A stretch of DNA of 64,000 bases from Scrofimicrobium sp. R131 (GTDB taxonomy: Bacteria > Actinomycetota > Actinomycetes > Actinomycetales > Actinomycetaceae). The notes beneath the pieces were generated by a model, which was not told where the DNA came from, ran no database searches, and saw only the letters and a program-made list of their open reading frames with translations. The stretch is taken from positions 1,488,001 through 1,552,000 of the forward strand of contig NZ_CP138335.1 of NCBI RefSeq assembly GCF_040256745.1. The letters run 5' to 3'. Positions 1 to 7,286 of this stretch are shown here, piece by piece. Position numbers and translations under genes: made by a program. Each line of letters begins with the position of its first letter. Position 1 is the first letter of the stretch.

Positions 1-522
1 AGTTCCCACGTGTTTTCCACCGGACGCCTGGACCCGGGCACGCGCGAACTGCTGCGGGCCCTGCCGGAGCTGCCGGCCGAAGGCACCTTCCTGGACCTGG
101 GGTGTGGCTGGGGTCCGGTCGCGGTCACCGCCGCGCTGGAGTCGCCCGCGGCCAAAGTCTGGGCGGTGGACGTGAACCCGCGGGCACTGGAACTGACCAG
201 GCGCAACGCGCGGGAAAACGGGGCCGAGAACGTCCACGCCGCCCTGGCCGACGAGGCGTGGAAGCAGTCCGCCGACGTCCGCTTTGACCGAATTCTCTCC
301 AACCCGCCGGTGCGGATCGGCAAGGCCGCCGTCCAGGAACTGGTGGACCGGTGGCTGTCCCGCCTGGCACCCACCGGTGAGGCCTGGCTGGTGATGGGCA
401 AGAACCTGGGTGGGGATTCCCTGCTGAAATGGTTGCAGGGCCGGGGTTACGAGGCGGTGAAGCACTCGTCGCGGAAAGGCTACCGGATCATCCGGGTAGT
501 TGGCCCGGGTTCAGCCACCTGA
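1..522 (+). CDS. RsmC-like class I SAM methyltransferase, 5' truncated by window edge
   Basis: The reading frame is open from base 1 (Ser-Ser-His-Val-Phe-Ser...), so the gene begins outside the window and the GTG at base 10 need not be a start. About 173 residues are visible. They contain the SAM-binding glycine loop LDLGCGWG, the acidic end of strand 2 (AVDVNPRAL) and the catalytic NPP motif (ILSNPPVR) of N-directed RNA methyltransferases. The pattern VFSTGRLDPGT just before the glycine loop is typical of the MTS/RsmC family, which methylates guanine N2 in 16S rRNA. Substrate is inferred from family only. Its last 35 bp overlap the 3' end of miaA on the opposite strand. Confidence 0.85.
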   Translation, partial: SSHVFSTGRLDPGTRELLRALPELPAEGTFLDLGCGWGPVAVTAALESPAAKVWAVDVNPRALELTRRNARENGAENVHAALADEAWKQSADVRFDRILSNPPVRIGKAAVQELVDRWLSRLAPTGEAWLVMGKNLGGDSLLKWLQGRGYEAVKHSSRKGYRIIRVVGPGSAT

Positions 523-1354
523 TCCGCTCGTCGCGCTTGAACCACTTCATTTGGCGCCGAGCCAGCTGCCGCGTCAACAGACTCACCTGCTCAATCGCCT
601 CGGGCACGGTCAGCTCCGATCTGAGGACCGCCAGCGCCTGGGCGTAGCCGGTGGCCCGGGCCGCCGTCTTCCCAAAGTGGCGTCCTGAGTCCAGCAGGGC
701 CCGGGTCTCCTCGACAATGCCCCCATCGGCAAACATTTCCCGGGTGCGCTCGTTGATGCGCCGGTCCAGCTGGTCGTAGTCCCAGCGGATCGCCACCTGC
801 ACGGTCGGCTCGAAGAAGTATTTTCCGTCCGGTAACTGCGCCGAGTAGGGCGCCCCGGTCAGCTCAATTACTTCCAGGGCGCGGATGATGCGCCGGGCAT
901 TGTGCGGGTGGATCTGGGCGGCCGCCGCCGGGTCCACGCGGGAAAGTTCGGCGTGCAGCGCACCCGGGCCTTCCTGCTGGCACCGCTCCTCCAGCCGGCT
1001 GCGGACCTCCGGATCGGTTCCGGGGAACTCGAAGCGATCCAGCAGGGCGCGCACGTACAGCCCGGAGCCACCCACCACGATCGGGGTCCGACCTTCCGCC
1101 AGCAACTGGCTGACGGCCTGGCGGGCCTCCTGCTGGTAGCGGGCCACCGACGCTTCCTGCTCAATCTCCAGGACGTCGAACAGCAGGTGCGGGATGCCCC
1201 GGCGCTGGTCGACCGGAGTCTTGGCGGTGCCAATCTCCAGGCCCCGGTACAGTTGCATCGAATCCGCGTTGACCACGGTTCCACCCAGGCGTTCAGCCAA
1301 CAGCAAACCAAGATCAGTTTTCCCTGAGGCGGTCTGCCCCACGACGGCGATCAT
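488..1354 (-). CDS. miaA: tRNA dimethylallyltransferase MiaA
   Basis: MiaA transfers a dimethylallyl group from DMAPP to N6 of A37 in tRNAs that read UNN codons. This is the step before MiaB, which is encoded nearby. The protein opens with the P-loop GQTASGKT, followed by the tRNA/DMAPP-site motif DSMQLYRG and, further on, GGSGLYVRALLDR, all diagnostic of the family. Length of 288 residues is normal. The ATG at 1354 has a good Shine-Dalgarno AGGAG five bases upstream. An ATG five codons earlier (1369) lies six bases after a TAGGCT -10 box and could be a leaderless start. The 3' end overlaps the upstream methyltransferase gene tail to tail. Confidence 0.95.
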   Translation of the reverse strand: MIAVVGQTASGKTDLGLLLAERLGGTVVNADSMQLYRGLEIGTAKTPVDQRRGIPHLLFDVLEIEQEASVARYQQEARQAVSQLLAEGRTPIVVGGSGLYVRALLDRFEFPGTDPEVRSRLEERCQQEGPGALHAELSRVDPAAAAQIHPHNARRIIRALEVIELTGAPYSAQLPDGKYFFEPTVQVAIRWDYDQLDRRINERTREMFADGGIVEETRALLDSGRHFGKTAARATGYAQALAVLRSELTVPEAIEQVSLLTRQLARRQMKWFKRDERIRWLNPGQLPG

Positions 1355-1375
1355 CTGTGCTCCTGTCATTGGGCT

Positions 1376-1381
1376 AGCCTA
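1376..1381 (-). promoter_or_regulatory. -10 box TAGGCT of miaA
   Basis: The hexamer TAGGCT (TANNNT class) on the minus strand is followed by exactly six bases and then ATG at 1369. A transcript would begin at or next to that ATG. It would be leaderless for the 1369 start, or have a 15-base leader carrying the SD for the 1354 start. Confidence 0.5.
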
Positions 1382-1389
1382 TCGCGGGA

Positions 1390-1395
1390 TAGACT
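1390..1395 (+). promoter_or_regulatory. -10 box TAGACT of the first YbjN gene
   Basis: TAGACT lies exactly six bases before ATG 1402 and no Shine-Dalgarno sequence is present, as expected for a leaderless mRNA. It is only eight bases from the divergent miaA -10 box. Confidence 0.55.
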
Positions 1396-1401
1396 GGCTC
1401 T

Positions 1402-1848
1402 ATGGAAACAGTTGCAACCCCGGTGAGTCTGGCCCGCCTGCGCCAGCGCCTGCTGGAGCGCTCCATGCACGTCCTGGAGGACGAAGAGGGCGACCTGGGC
1501 CTGTTCCTGTTTCCGCATTTCTTCTACCTGATTTCCGAGCCGGAGAAGCCCATTTTGGGCACCTCGATTTTCCACCGCGGCGTCGACGTGCAGCACGCCC
1601 GCGCCTGCGCCAACTTCGTCGAGAACTTCAACCGGAACTACTATCTGCCCAAACTGTTCACGGTGGTTTCTGATCAGGGCAAAATCACCTTCCGCGTCAG
1701 CCACTGCTTCAGTTGGGGCGCCAACGCGACCGACCAGCAGCTCGACGCCGAGTTGGACACGTTTGTCCGCTCCGCCCTGGAGTGCTTCGCAGCCCTGGAG
1801 CAGTATTTGGCCGACCCGTGGGTAAACCCCAGTGGAGAGAGCCAATGA
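1402..1848 (+). CDS. YbjN domain-containing protein (first of a pair)
   Basis: This 148-residue soluble protein has no signal peptide. The pattern of an N-terminal helix, a short beta segment (LGLFLFPHFFYLI), a central FVENFNRNYYLPK helix and a C-terminal ALECFAALEQYL helix fits the YbjN superfamily. That family has a type III secretion chaperone-like fold, and in actinobacteria its members often occur as adjacent pairs. Biochemical role is unknown. The gene overlaps the next one by ATGA, so the two are translationally coupled. No SD precedes the start, which appears leaderless. Family assignment is by pattern, not by search. Confidence 0.75.
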   Translation: METVATPVSLARLRQRLLERSMHVLEDEEGDLGLFLFPHFFYLISEPEKPILGTSIFHRGVDVQHARACANFVENFNRNYYLPKLFTVVSDQGKITFRVSHCFSWGANATDQQLDAELDTFVRSALECFAALEQYLADPWVNPSGESQ

Positions 1849-2363
1849 AGCGGTGGTGGGATCGGCGCGGCCGCGACGAAGAGTTGGAGCCCCAGTCGCC
1901 TTTGGAGCCGGAGTCGCCCTCGGAGCCCGAGTTGCCGATTGATTCCCTGCTGGTCCGACCCCTGACCATGGCGCGGGTGGCTGAACTGATCCGAGCTGAA
2001 GGCTACTCGTGCGAGGACGATGGGGAGGGCGAAGTCCGCGGCATCTGGAACGAAGTCGGCTTCCGCTTCTTCCTCTCCCCGGACGACACGTGGCTGGGCA
2101 TTTCCACCGTCTGGGAGGCGCCGGACGACTTCCCAGTGGGGATGCATTCCGCGCTGCAGGAGGCCTCCAACGATTGGAACCGCCAGTTCCTGCAGCCCAC
2201 CGCCTACCCGTCCACCGACGAGGATAAGATCGTCTTCTTCTACAGCGTGTTCGTGGATGCGGGACTGAGCGACCAGCAGTTCAGCCAGATGCTGGACCGG
2301 GCCCTGGACGTGAACCTGCAGGCGCACCGAACCATCGCGTCGCTACTGCCCCCGGTACTTTAG
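1845..2363 (+). CDS. YbjN domain-containing protein (second of a pair)
   Basis: The start is the ATG at 1845, inside the ATGA overlap with the preceding YbjN gene. An in-frame upstream extension to 1713 would run through the first gene and is rejected. The 172-residue product has a low-complexity acidic stretch of Pro/Glu/Leu/Ser repeats (residues about 10-35) and then a YbjN-like domain: [18 protein letters not shown], a beta region (VGFRFFLSP...WLGISTVWE), then helices with DWNRQFLQP and [20 protein letters not shown]. It probably works with its neighbour as a heteromeric chaperone-like pair (inference). The 3' end overlaps miaB by 21 bp on the opposite strand. Confidence 0.75.
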   Translation: MKRWWDRRGRDEELEPQSPLEPESPSEPELPIDSLLVRPLTMARVAELIRAEGYSCEDDGEGEVRGIWNEVGFRFFLSPDDTWLGISTVWEAPDDFPVGMHSALQEASNDWNRQFLQPTAYPSTDEDKIVFFYSVFVDAGLSDQQFSQMLDRALDVNLQAHRTIASLLPPVL

Positions 2364-3833
2364 GGTCGGCATCCCCAGGTTGACCACGCTGGTGTCTTCC
2401 TCCTGCTGGCGTGCTTCCCACGCATCCCCCGCGCGGGTCGAACGCACCTGCGCGGCATCGGCCAGCAGGTAGTGGGGGGCGCCGTAGGTAACTTCGGCCA
2501 CCACCAGGTCGCCGGGGCGGGGTTCCAGTCCGTCCGGCAGGGCGACGTGGACGAGGCGATTGTCAGCGGCTCGACCGGATACGCGCCTGGTCTGGCCGTC
2601 CTTCTTCCCCTCACCCTGAGCCACCAGCACCTTCACGGTCCGGCCCACCTGGGCCTGGTTTTCTTCCAGGGAGATCTGGTTTTGCAGGTCCAGCAGGCGC
2701 TGGTACCGCTCGGCCATGACGTCGGCGGGAATCAGGTCGGAGCGCCCGGCCGCCGGGGTGCCCGGGCGGGGCGAGTACTGGAAGGTAAAGGCCGAGCTGA
2801 AGCGGACCGAGCGGACCACATCCATCGTCTCTTCAAAGTCGGCGTCGGTCTCCCCCGGGAAACCCACGATGATGTCGGTGGTGATGGCGGCCTCGGGCAT
2901 CTGGTCGCGCACCTTCTCAATTAGGCGTTCGAACCGGGCCCGGCGGTAGGATCGCCTCATTTCCCGCAGCACCCGGTCGGAGCCGGACTGGAGCGGCATG
3001 TGCAGTGAGGGCATCACGGTTGGGGTTTGGGCCATGGCGGCAATCACGTCGTCGGTGAAAGCAGCGGGGTGGGGCGAGGTGAAGCGAAGCCGCTCCAGCC
3101 CCGGGGTGGCGCCGGCCGCCCGCAGCAGGTCCGCGAAGGCGCCGCGCTGACCGAAACTGACCCCGTAGGAGTTCACGTTCTGCCCCAGCAGGGTCACCTC
3201 AATGGCGCCTTCGCGCACGACCGCGTCAATCTCAGCCAGAATCTCCCCCGGTCGCCGATCCTGCTCTCGGCCGCGCAGGCGCGGGACGATGCAGAACGTG
3301 CAGGTGTTGTTGCACCCAACCGAGATCGACACCCAGGCCGCGTAAACCGATTCGCGCCGGGTCGGCAGGGTCGACGGGAAAACCTTCAGCGATTCCTCAA
3401 TCTCGACCGCGGCTTTTTCGTTGTGCGCAGCGCGCGCCAGCAGGGTTGGGAGCACGTCGATGTTGTGGGTGCCAAAGACCGCATCGACCCACGGGGCCCG
3501 CTCGACAATTCCTTCGCGCATCTGCTGGGCCAGGCACCCACCGACGGCAATCTGCATCCCCGGGCGTTCCCGCTTGACTGCTGCCAGTTGGCCCAGGTTG
3601 CCAAACAGTCGGTTGGCCGCATTTTCGCGCACCGAGCAGGTGTTCAGCACGATCACGTCGGCCCCGAGGTCGCCGGCGTCGGTGGCGCGGGCCGCCGCGG
3701 TGGGCACCGACTCGACCGGAATCAGGCCCGCCTCTTCGAGCAGACCGGCAATCCGCTCCGAGTCGTGCTCATTCATCTGACAGCCAAGGGTGCGCACAGC
3801 GTAGGTGCGTGGTGTTTTATTCATCATCGGCAT
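2343..3833 (-). CDS. miaB: tRNA-2-methylthio-N6-dimethylallyladenosine synthase MiaB
   Basis: This radical-SAM methylthiotransferase converts i6A37 to ms2i6A37 in tRNA. Six cysteines are in place for two Fe-S clusters. Three are in the N-terminal UPF0004 domain (TLGCQMN at about residue 18, [15 protein letters not shown]) and three in the radical SAM motif [15 protein letters not shown] domain follows near the C-terminus. The 496-residue length is normal for actinobacteria, which often have a variable tail. The start at 3833 overlaps the end of cinA by 17 bp, so miaB is the last gene of recA-recX-cinA-miaB. miaA, its pathway partner, lies a short way downstream, separated by two plus-strand genes. 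Confidence 0.96.
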   Translation of the reverse strand: MPMMNKTPRTYAVRTLGCQMNEHDSERIAGLLEEAGLIPVESVPTAAARATDAGDLGADVIVLNTCSVRENAANRLFGNLGQLAAVKRERPGMQIAVGGCLAQQMREGIVERAPWVDAVFGTHNIDVLPTLLARAAHNEKAAVEIEESLKVFPSTLPTRRESVYAAWVSISVGCNNTCTFCIVPRLRGREQDRRPGEILAEIDAVVREGAIEVTLLGQNVNSYGVSFGQRGAFADLLRAAGATPGLERLRFTSPHPAAFTDDVIAAMAQTPTVMPSLHMPLQSGSDRVLREMRRSYRRARFERLIEKVRDQMPEAAITTDIIVGFPGETDADFEETMDVVRSVRFSSAFTFQYSPRPGTPAAGRSDLIPADVMAERYQRLLDLQNQISLEENQAQVGRTVKVLVAQGEGKKDGQTRRVSGRAADNRLVHVALPDGLEPRPGDLVVAEVTYGAPHYLLADAAQVRSTRAGDAWEARQQEEDTSVVNLGMPTLKYRGQ

Positions 3834-4311
3834 TGTAGTGCTTTGCTAGATAGTCTTCGAGCAGTCGCAGGGCCGCCTCTACGCTCTGGTTCCGCACCTG
3901 CTGGCGGTCGCCGGCGAACTGGTGTGCGGTCCAAGTTTGGTGTCCGGGCGCATCAATGGCGACGTAGACGGTCCCGGCCGGATGTCCTTCGGCCGGTCCC
4001 GGCCCCGCCACCCCGGTGGTCGCGAGAGCAACTTCACTGCCAAACAGTCGTCTGGCCCCCGCCGCCAGCTGCTGTGCGACTTCCTGGTTGACGGTGCCGC
4101 GCTCAGCGATCAGCTCGGCCGAGACGCCGAGGATCTCCACCTTCGTGTCGGGAGCGTAGGTGCACACTCCACCGCGGAGGACGTCGGAGGCCCCGGGCAC
4201 CTCCACGATGGTGGCGCACAGCTGGCCCCCGGTCAAAGACTCGGCCACGGCCAAGTGGAGGTGAGCCCGGCGCAGTCCGGCCACCAGTTTGGCCGCCCGG
4301 TCAGTTGCCAT
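3817..4311 (-). CDS. CinA C-terminal domain protein (nicotinamide-nucleotide amidase, PncC type)
   Basis: The product is 164 residues and consists only of the CinA C-terminal domain. Motifs are [21 protein letters not shown], the [12 protein letters not shown] region and GTVYVAID. Stand-alone versions deamidate NMN to nicotinic acid mononucleotide in NAD salvage; the MoCF-like N-terminal half of full-length CinA is absent. ATG 4311 is chosen because the frame upstream lies inside recX. The gene overlaps recX by 11 bp and miaB by 17 bp, which implies coupled translation. In many actinobacteria cinA sits between pgsA and clgR; here it lies downstream of recX. Confidence 0.9.
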   Translation of the reverse strand: MATDRAAKLVAGLRRAHLHLAVAESLTGGQLCATIVEVPGASDVLRGGVCTYAPDTKVEILGVSAELIAERGTVNQEVAQQLAAGARRLFGSEVALATTGVAGPGPAEGHPAGTVYVAIDAPGHQTWTAHQFAGDRQQVRNQSVEAALRLLEDYLAKHYNADDE

Positions 4312-4759
4312 TATGTTCCTCCTCCGCCGCGCGGACGGCCGCGTAGCAGGTCGCCTCAGGAAAGCCTCGCCGGGCCAGGTACGCCAGCGTTCGCCGCCAC
4401 CTGACGTCCTTTTCCAGGTCGGCCAATCCCGCCATTTTCTTTCGGGCCCCCGCGAGGGCCCGATCGAAGTCATCGGGCAGGTCAGCCAACACGTCGGCCA
4501 CCAGGTCCGAGGAGATCCCTTTTTTGCCCAGCTCCCGCTGAACTTCCCGCCGGGAACTGCCCCGACTAGACAGCAGGGACCGGGTGTAGTCCCGCGCAAA
4601 CTGGGCATCGTCGAGCAGGTCGGCTTGATCCAGGCGCATCAGCGTCTGGTCGATCTCCTCTTGGTCGTAGCCTCGCCGAGTGAGCTTCTGAATCAGTTCT
4701 TGGCGCGAGTGAGCCCGCTGACCCAAGTAGCGCAGCGCACTGTCCCAGGCGGTAGCCAT
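4301..4759 (-). CDS. recX: regulatory protein RecX
   Basis: RecX binds RecA filaments and inhibits strand exchange. The 152-residue protein is all-helical, built of three tandem three-helix repeats. Recognisable segments are ALRYLGQRAHSRQELIQKL in the first, LLDDAQFARDYTRS followed by GSSRREVQRELGKKGIS in the second, and the R-R-T-L-A-Y-L-A-R-R-G-F-P segment in the third. It starts three bases after the recA stop codon, the usual co-transcribed arrangement, and its end overlaps cinA. Confidence 0.93.
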   Translation of the reverse strand: MATAWDSALRYLGQRAHSRQELIQKLTRRGYDQEEIDQTLMRLDQADLLDDAQFARDYTRSLLSSRGSSRREVQRELGKKGISSDLVADVLADLPDDFDRALAGARKKMAGLADLEKDVRWRRTLAYLARRGFPEATCYAAVRAAEEEHNGN

Positions 4760-4762
4760 GAG

Positions 4763-5851
4763 CTAGGCGGAGGCCTCGGTCGGCTCCTCGCTGACGGGGG
4801 CGGCCTGTTCCTCTTCGGCCGGGGCGGTACCGATCCCCAACTCGGTCAGAATCTGCCGCTCAATCTCATCGGCCAGTTCCGGATTGTCGACCAGGAACTG
4901 GCGGACATTTTCCTTCCCCTGTCCGAGCTGGTCTTTCCCATAGGTGAACCAGGAGCCCGACTTGCGGACCACGCCGCACTCCACCCCCATGTCGATGATC
5001 GAGCCTTCCCGGGAGATCCCTCGGCCGTAAATGATGTCGAACTCGGCCTGCTTGAACGGCGGCGCCATCTTGTTCTTGACGATCTTGGCCCGAGTCCGGT
5101 TCCCCACCGGCTGGCCCGCCTCTTTCAAGGTCTCAATCCGGCGCACGTCGATCCGGACCGAAGAGTAGAACTTCAGCGCCTTACCGCCGGTGGTGGTCTC
5201 AGGAGAACCGAAGAACACCCCGATCTTTTCCCGCAGCTGGTTGATGAAGATAGCGGTGGTCCCGGTGGCCGACAGAGCCCCGGTGATTTTGCGGAGGGCC
5301 TGGCTCATCAGGCGAGCCTGCAGGCCCACGTGCGAGTCACCCATGTCGCCCTCAATCTCAGCCTTCGGCACCAGGGCCGCCACCGAGTCGATGACGATCA
5401 GGTCAATTCCACCGGAGCGAACCAGCATGTCCGTGATCTCCAGCGCCTGCTCACCGGTGTCGGGTTGGGAGACCAGCAGGTCGTCCGTGTTGACCCCGAG
5501 CGCCTGGGCGTAGACCGGGTCCAGGGCGTGCTCAGCATCGATGAAGGCGGCGTTTCCCCCGTCGCGCTGAACCGAAGCCACCGCGTGGAGCGCCACCGTC
5601 GTCTTACCGGAAGATTCGGGGCCGTAGATCTCAACGATGCGGCCGCGGGGCAGGCCCCCAATTCCCAAGGCCACATCCATGGCCAGCGATCCGGTCGGAA
5701 TTACCTTCACCGGCGGGCGGGTATCGTCCCCCAGTCGCATAATGGAGCCTTTGCCAAACTGGCGATCAATTTGGGTCAGCGCCAACTCCAGCGCCTTATC
5801 CCGATCGGGATTGGTGCTGGTGCTCTTGCGCAGAGTCTTCTCACGTGCCAT
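4763..5851 (-). CDS. recA: recombinase RecA
   Basis: RecA is the ATP-dependent DNA strand-exchange protein and SOS co-protease. The 362-residue sequence has the Walker A box GPESSGKTT at about residues 75-83, the Walker B region [15 protein letters not shown], the loop-2 region [19 protein letters not shown] and an acidic tail. No intein is present, although inteins are common in some actinobacterial recA genes. The start is set by a strong SD (GAGGAG) before ATG 5851. A PafBC-type promoter lies 86 bases upstream, and recX, cinA and miaB follow in the same transcription direction. Confidence 0.98.
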   Translation of the reverse strand: MAREKTLRKSTSTNPDRDKALELALTQIDRQFGKGSIMRLGDDTRPPVKVIPTGSLAMDVALGIGGLPRGRIVEIYGPESSGKTTVALHAVASVQRDGGNAAFIDAEHALDPVYAQALGVNTDDLLVSQPDTGEQALEITDMLVRSGGIDLIVIDSVAALVPKAEIEGDMGDSHVGLQARLMSQALRKITGALSATGTTAIFINQLREKIGVFFGSPETTTGGKALKFYSSVRIDVRRIETLKEAGQPVGNRTRAKIVKNKMAPPFKQAEFDIIYGRGISREGSIIDMGVECGVVRKSGSWFTYGKDQLGQGKENVRQFLVDNPELADEIERQILTELGIGTAPAEEEQAAPVSEEPTEASA

Positions 5852-5936
5852 GTTTACTCCTCAACTAGGGGGCCTCTCCGACCCGGTGCAGTTCTGGTCC
5901 TCTGGGGATGAGACCCCTCTCCGGGGTTCATCAGCA

Positions 5937-5959
5937 ACCGTATGTCCGACCACCGACAC
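5937..5959 (-). promoter_or_regulatory. PafBC-type (RecA-NDp) DNA-damage promoter of recA
   Basis: On the minus strand the sequence reads GTGTCGGTG, eight bases, then TACGGT. This matches the mycobacterial RecA-NDp/PafBC consensus (TTGTCRGTG-N8-TANNNT) at all but one or two positions. It lies 86 bases before the recA start. No palindromic GAAC-N4-GTTC LexA box was found between recA and DUF3046. Induction by PafBC is inferred from the motif. Confidence 0.6.
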
Positions 5960-5982
5960 GTGAAAACGAAGCTGTCCGATTC

Positions 5983-5991
5983 TGTGGATAA
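5983..5991 (-). promoter_or_regulatory. consensus DnaA box upstream of recA
   Basis: TTATCCACA on the minus strand is the exact consensus DnaA 9-mer. It stands alone in the recA upstream region. A single box can arise by chance, so regulation of recA by DnaA is only a possibility. Confidence 0.35.
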
Positions 5992-6024
5992 CTGCCGCTT
6001 CCTGGCTGCCAAAACACAGCATAG

Positions 6025-6276
6025 CTAGAACAGGGGTTCGCCGCCATCGGACACGCCGCTTTTCCGGCGGGGGCGTCGATGCACCCACCGAAGGGCAGGA
6101 TCTGCCCCGGATTCTTCGATTAGCGCCACCCACACTCGGTCGGGCGCCACCCCCGCGGCCAAGGCTTCTTCCGCGGTCCCGTTCACCGCCAGGAGGTGGA
6201 GATCGGCGGCAAGAGAACGCCCTGGACCTGACCCGAAGGCCAACTCCAGGGCTTCCCAGAATTCAGATCTGCGCAC
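6025..6276 (-). CDS. DUF3046 family protein
   Basis: The conserved core SEFWEALELAFG...SLAADLHLLAVNGTAEEALAAGVAPDRVWVAL matches DUF3046, a small actinobacterial family nearly always found directly upstream of recA. Function is unknown. The GTG at 6276, giving 83 residues starting MRRSEFWEAL, is preferred because DUF3046 proteins begin just before this R-x-x-E-F-W motif, and because the longer frame would run into clgR. The gene starts two bases after the clgR stop. A basic tail (HRRPRRKSG) extends past the usual family end. Confidence 0.8.
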   Translation of the reverse strand: MRRSEFWEALELAFGSGPGRSLAADLHLLAVNGTAEEALAAGVAPDRVWVALIEESGADPALRWVHRRPRRKSGVSDGGEPLF

Positions 6277-6277
6277 G

Positions 6278-6586
6278 CTAGCTAAGCAGTGTGGCGGGCA
6301 GGAGGTTGTCCGGAACTGTGTCGGGGACCCGGGCCTCGTCAAGCAGAGCCAGTCGATCGGAGACTTCCCGCAGCACAAACCACAGCGGCGTCCCCAGGGC
6401 GTTGCAGATGGCATCCAGCAGTTCCGAGGACGCTTCCTTCTGGCCGCGCTCTACCTCAGACAGGTACCCGAGGGATACCTGAGCGGACGAGGAGACCTCC
6501 CGAAGCGTCCGGCCCTGGGCCTGACGCAGCGAACGCAGTACCTCACCCAGCTCGGCCCGCAGTAGCGGCGGCTCCTTGGTGAACAT
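6278..6586 (-). CDS. clgR: ClgR-type XRE-family transcriptional regulator
   Basis: The 102-residue protein has an XRE/Cro helix-turn-helix: the core [20 protein letters not shown] is followed by [13 protein letters not shown]. This is the signature of ClgR, which activates clpP, clpC and other proteolysis genes in actinobacteria. Gene order (pgsA, clgR, DUF3046, recA) agrees. ATG 6586 is chosen because it gives the usual short N-terminus and lies exactly six bases after a TACGCT -10 box, implying a leaderless mRNA; the upstream in-frame extension has no family resemblance. ClgR stability is normally controlled by Clp proteolysis; the C-terminus here ends in Leu-Ser rather than the Ala-Ala-type tag. 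Confidence 0.88.
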   Translation of the reverse strand: MFTKEPPLLRAELGEVLRSLRQAQGRTLREVSSSAQVSLGYLSEVERGQKEASSELLDAICNALGTPLWFVLREVSDRLALLDEARVPDTVPDNLLPATLLS

Positions 6587-6592
6587 GGGTCC

Positions 6593-6598
6593 AGCGTA
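6593..6598 (-). promoter_or_regulatory. -10 box TACGCT of clgR
   Basis: TACGCT on the minus strand, then six bases, then ATG 6586. No Shine-Dalgarno sequence precedes the ATG, so a leaderless clgR transcript is predicted. Confidence 0.5.
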
Positions 6599-6734
6599 CC
6601 GCGACTTGTGCACGGGGTCATTAGCCCGGTGAGCTGTGGACACCGGAACCCGGTAGTTTTTTTCATTCATACTTTTCACAACGTGGGGTACTGAGAAATA
6701 TTCCCCCACCACTCCTTAACGTGACGAAGGCCTC

Positions 6735-7286
6735 TTATGGGCGCGATCCGCGCCAAGCGGCCCAAAGGTACTGCCACCCTGAAATCATGGTGATCGCGAA
6801 AGTCACCACGGCCAAACCGACGATGATCCAATTGATCACAGCCAGGTTCCCCCAGGGAATCAGCATCAAGATAATAAGGAGGATCTGCAAGACTGTCTTC
6901 AGCTTGCCTCCAGAACTGGCCGCGACGACGGTCCCCCGGTGGCGCAGCACCTCACGCAAAACGGTGATCCCCAGCTCGCGGATGGCCACCAAAATGGTGA
7001 ACGCCCACATCCACGGGGACTGGTACCCAATTGAGAGGAGCACAAAAGCGGTGAGGGTGAGGGCCTTATCGGCCAGGGGGTCGGCGAGGCGACCGAAGTC
7101 TGTGATGAGATTCCATTTGCGTGCCAGGTGGCCATCCAGCTGATCGGTGACCGCGGCGAACAGGAAGATCGCCAGCGCCCACCAGTGTGCGCCCAGCAGG
7201 TAGACCCAGGCAAAGACCGGCACCAAAATAATCCGAAGCACGGTCAGCGCGTTGGGAAGATTGATGTTTGACACCTGTTGGTTCAT
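6735..7286 (-). CDS. pgsA: CDP-diacylglycerol-glycerol-3-phosphate 3-phosphatidyltransferase
   Basis: This membrane enzyme makes phosphatidylglycerol phosphate (or a related phospholipid) from CDP-diacylglycerol. The CDP-alcohol phosphatidyltransferase motif is complete: DQLDGHLAR, eight residues, then GRLADPLAD, with the three metal-binding aspartates and the catalytic Asp. Several hydrophobic segments give about five membrane helices over 183 residues. ATG 7286 overlaps the ftsK stop by four bases, so the two genes are coupled. The exact acceptor alcohol cannot be read from sequence because actinobacteria carry several PgsA paralogues. Confidence 0.9.
   Translation of the reverse strand: MNQQVSNINLPNALTVLRIILVPVFAWVYLLGAHWWALAIFLFAAVTDQLDGHLARKWNLITDFGRLADPLADKALTLTAFVLLSIGYQSPWMWAFTILVAIRELGITVLREVLRHRGTVVAASSGGKLKTVLQILLIILMLIPWGNLAVINWIIVGLAVVTFAITMISGWQYLWAAWRGSRP

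Noticed and set aside
5852-6024. LexA-type SOS box upstream of recA
   Set aside because: GTTC and GAAC half-sites occur but not as a properly spaced palindrome.
6278-6712. Longer N-terminal form of ClgR starting at 6712
   Set aside because: The extra 42 residues do not resemble the family, and a -10 box lies directly before the inner ATG.
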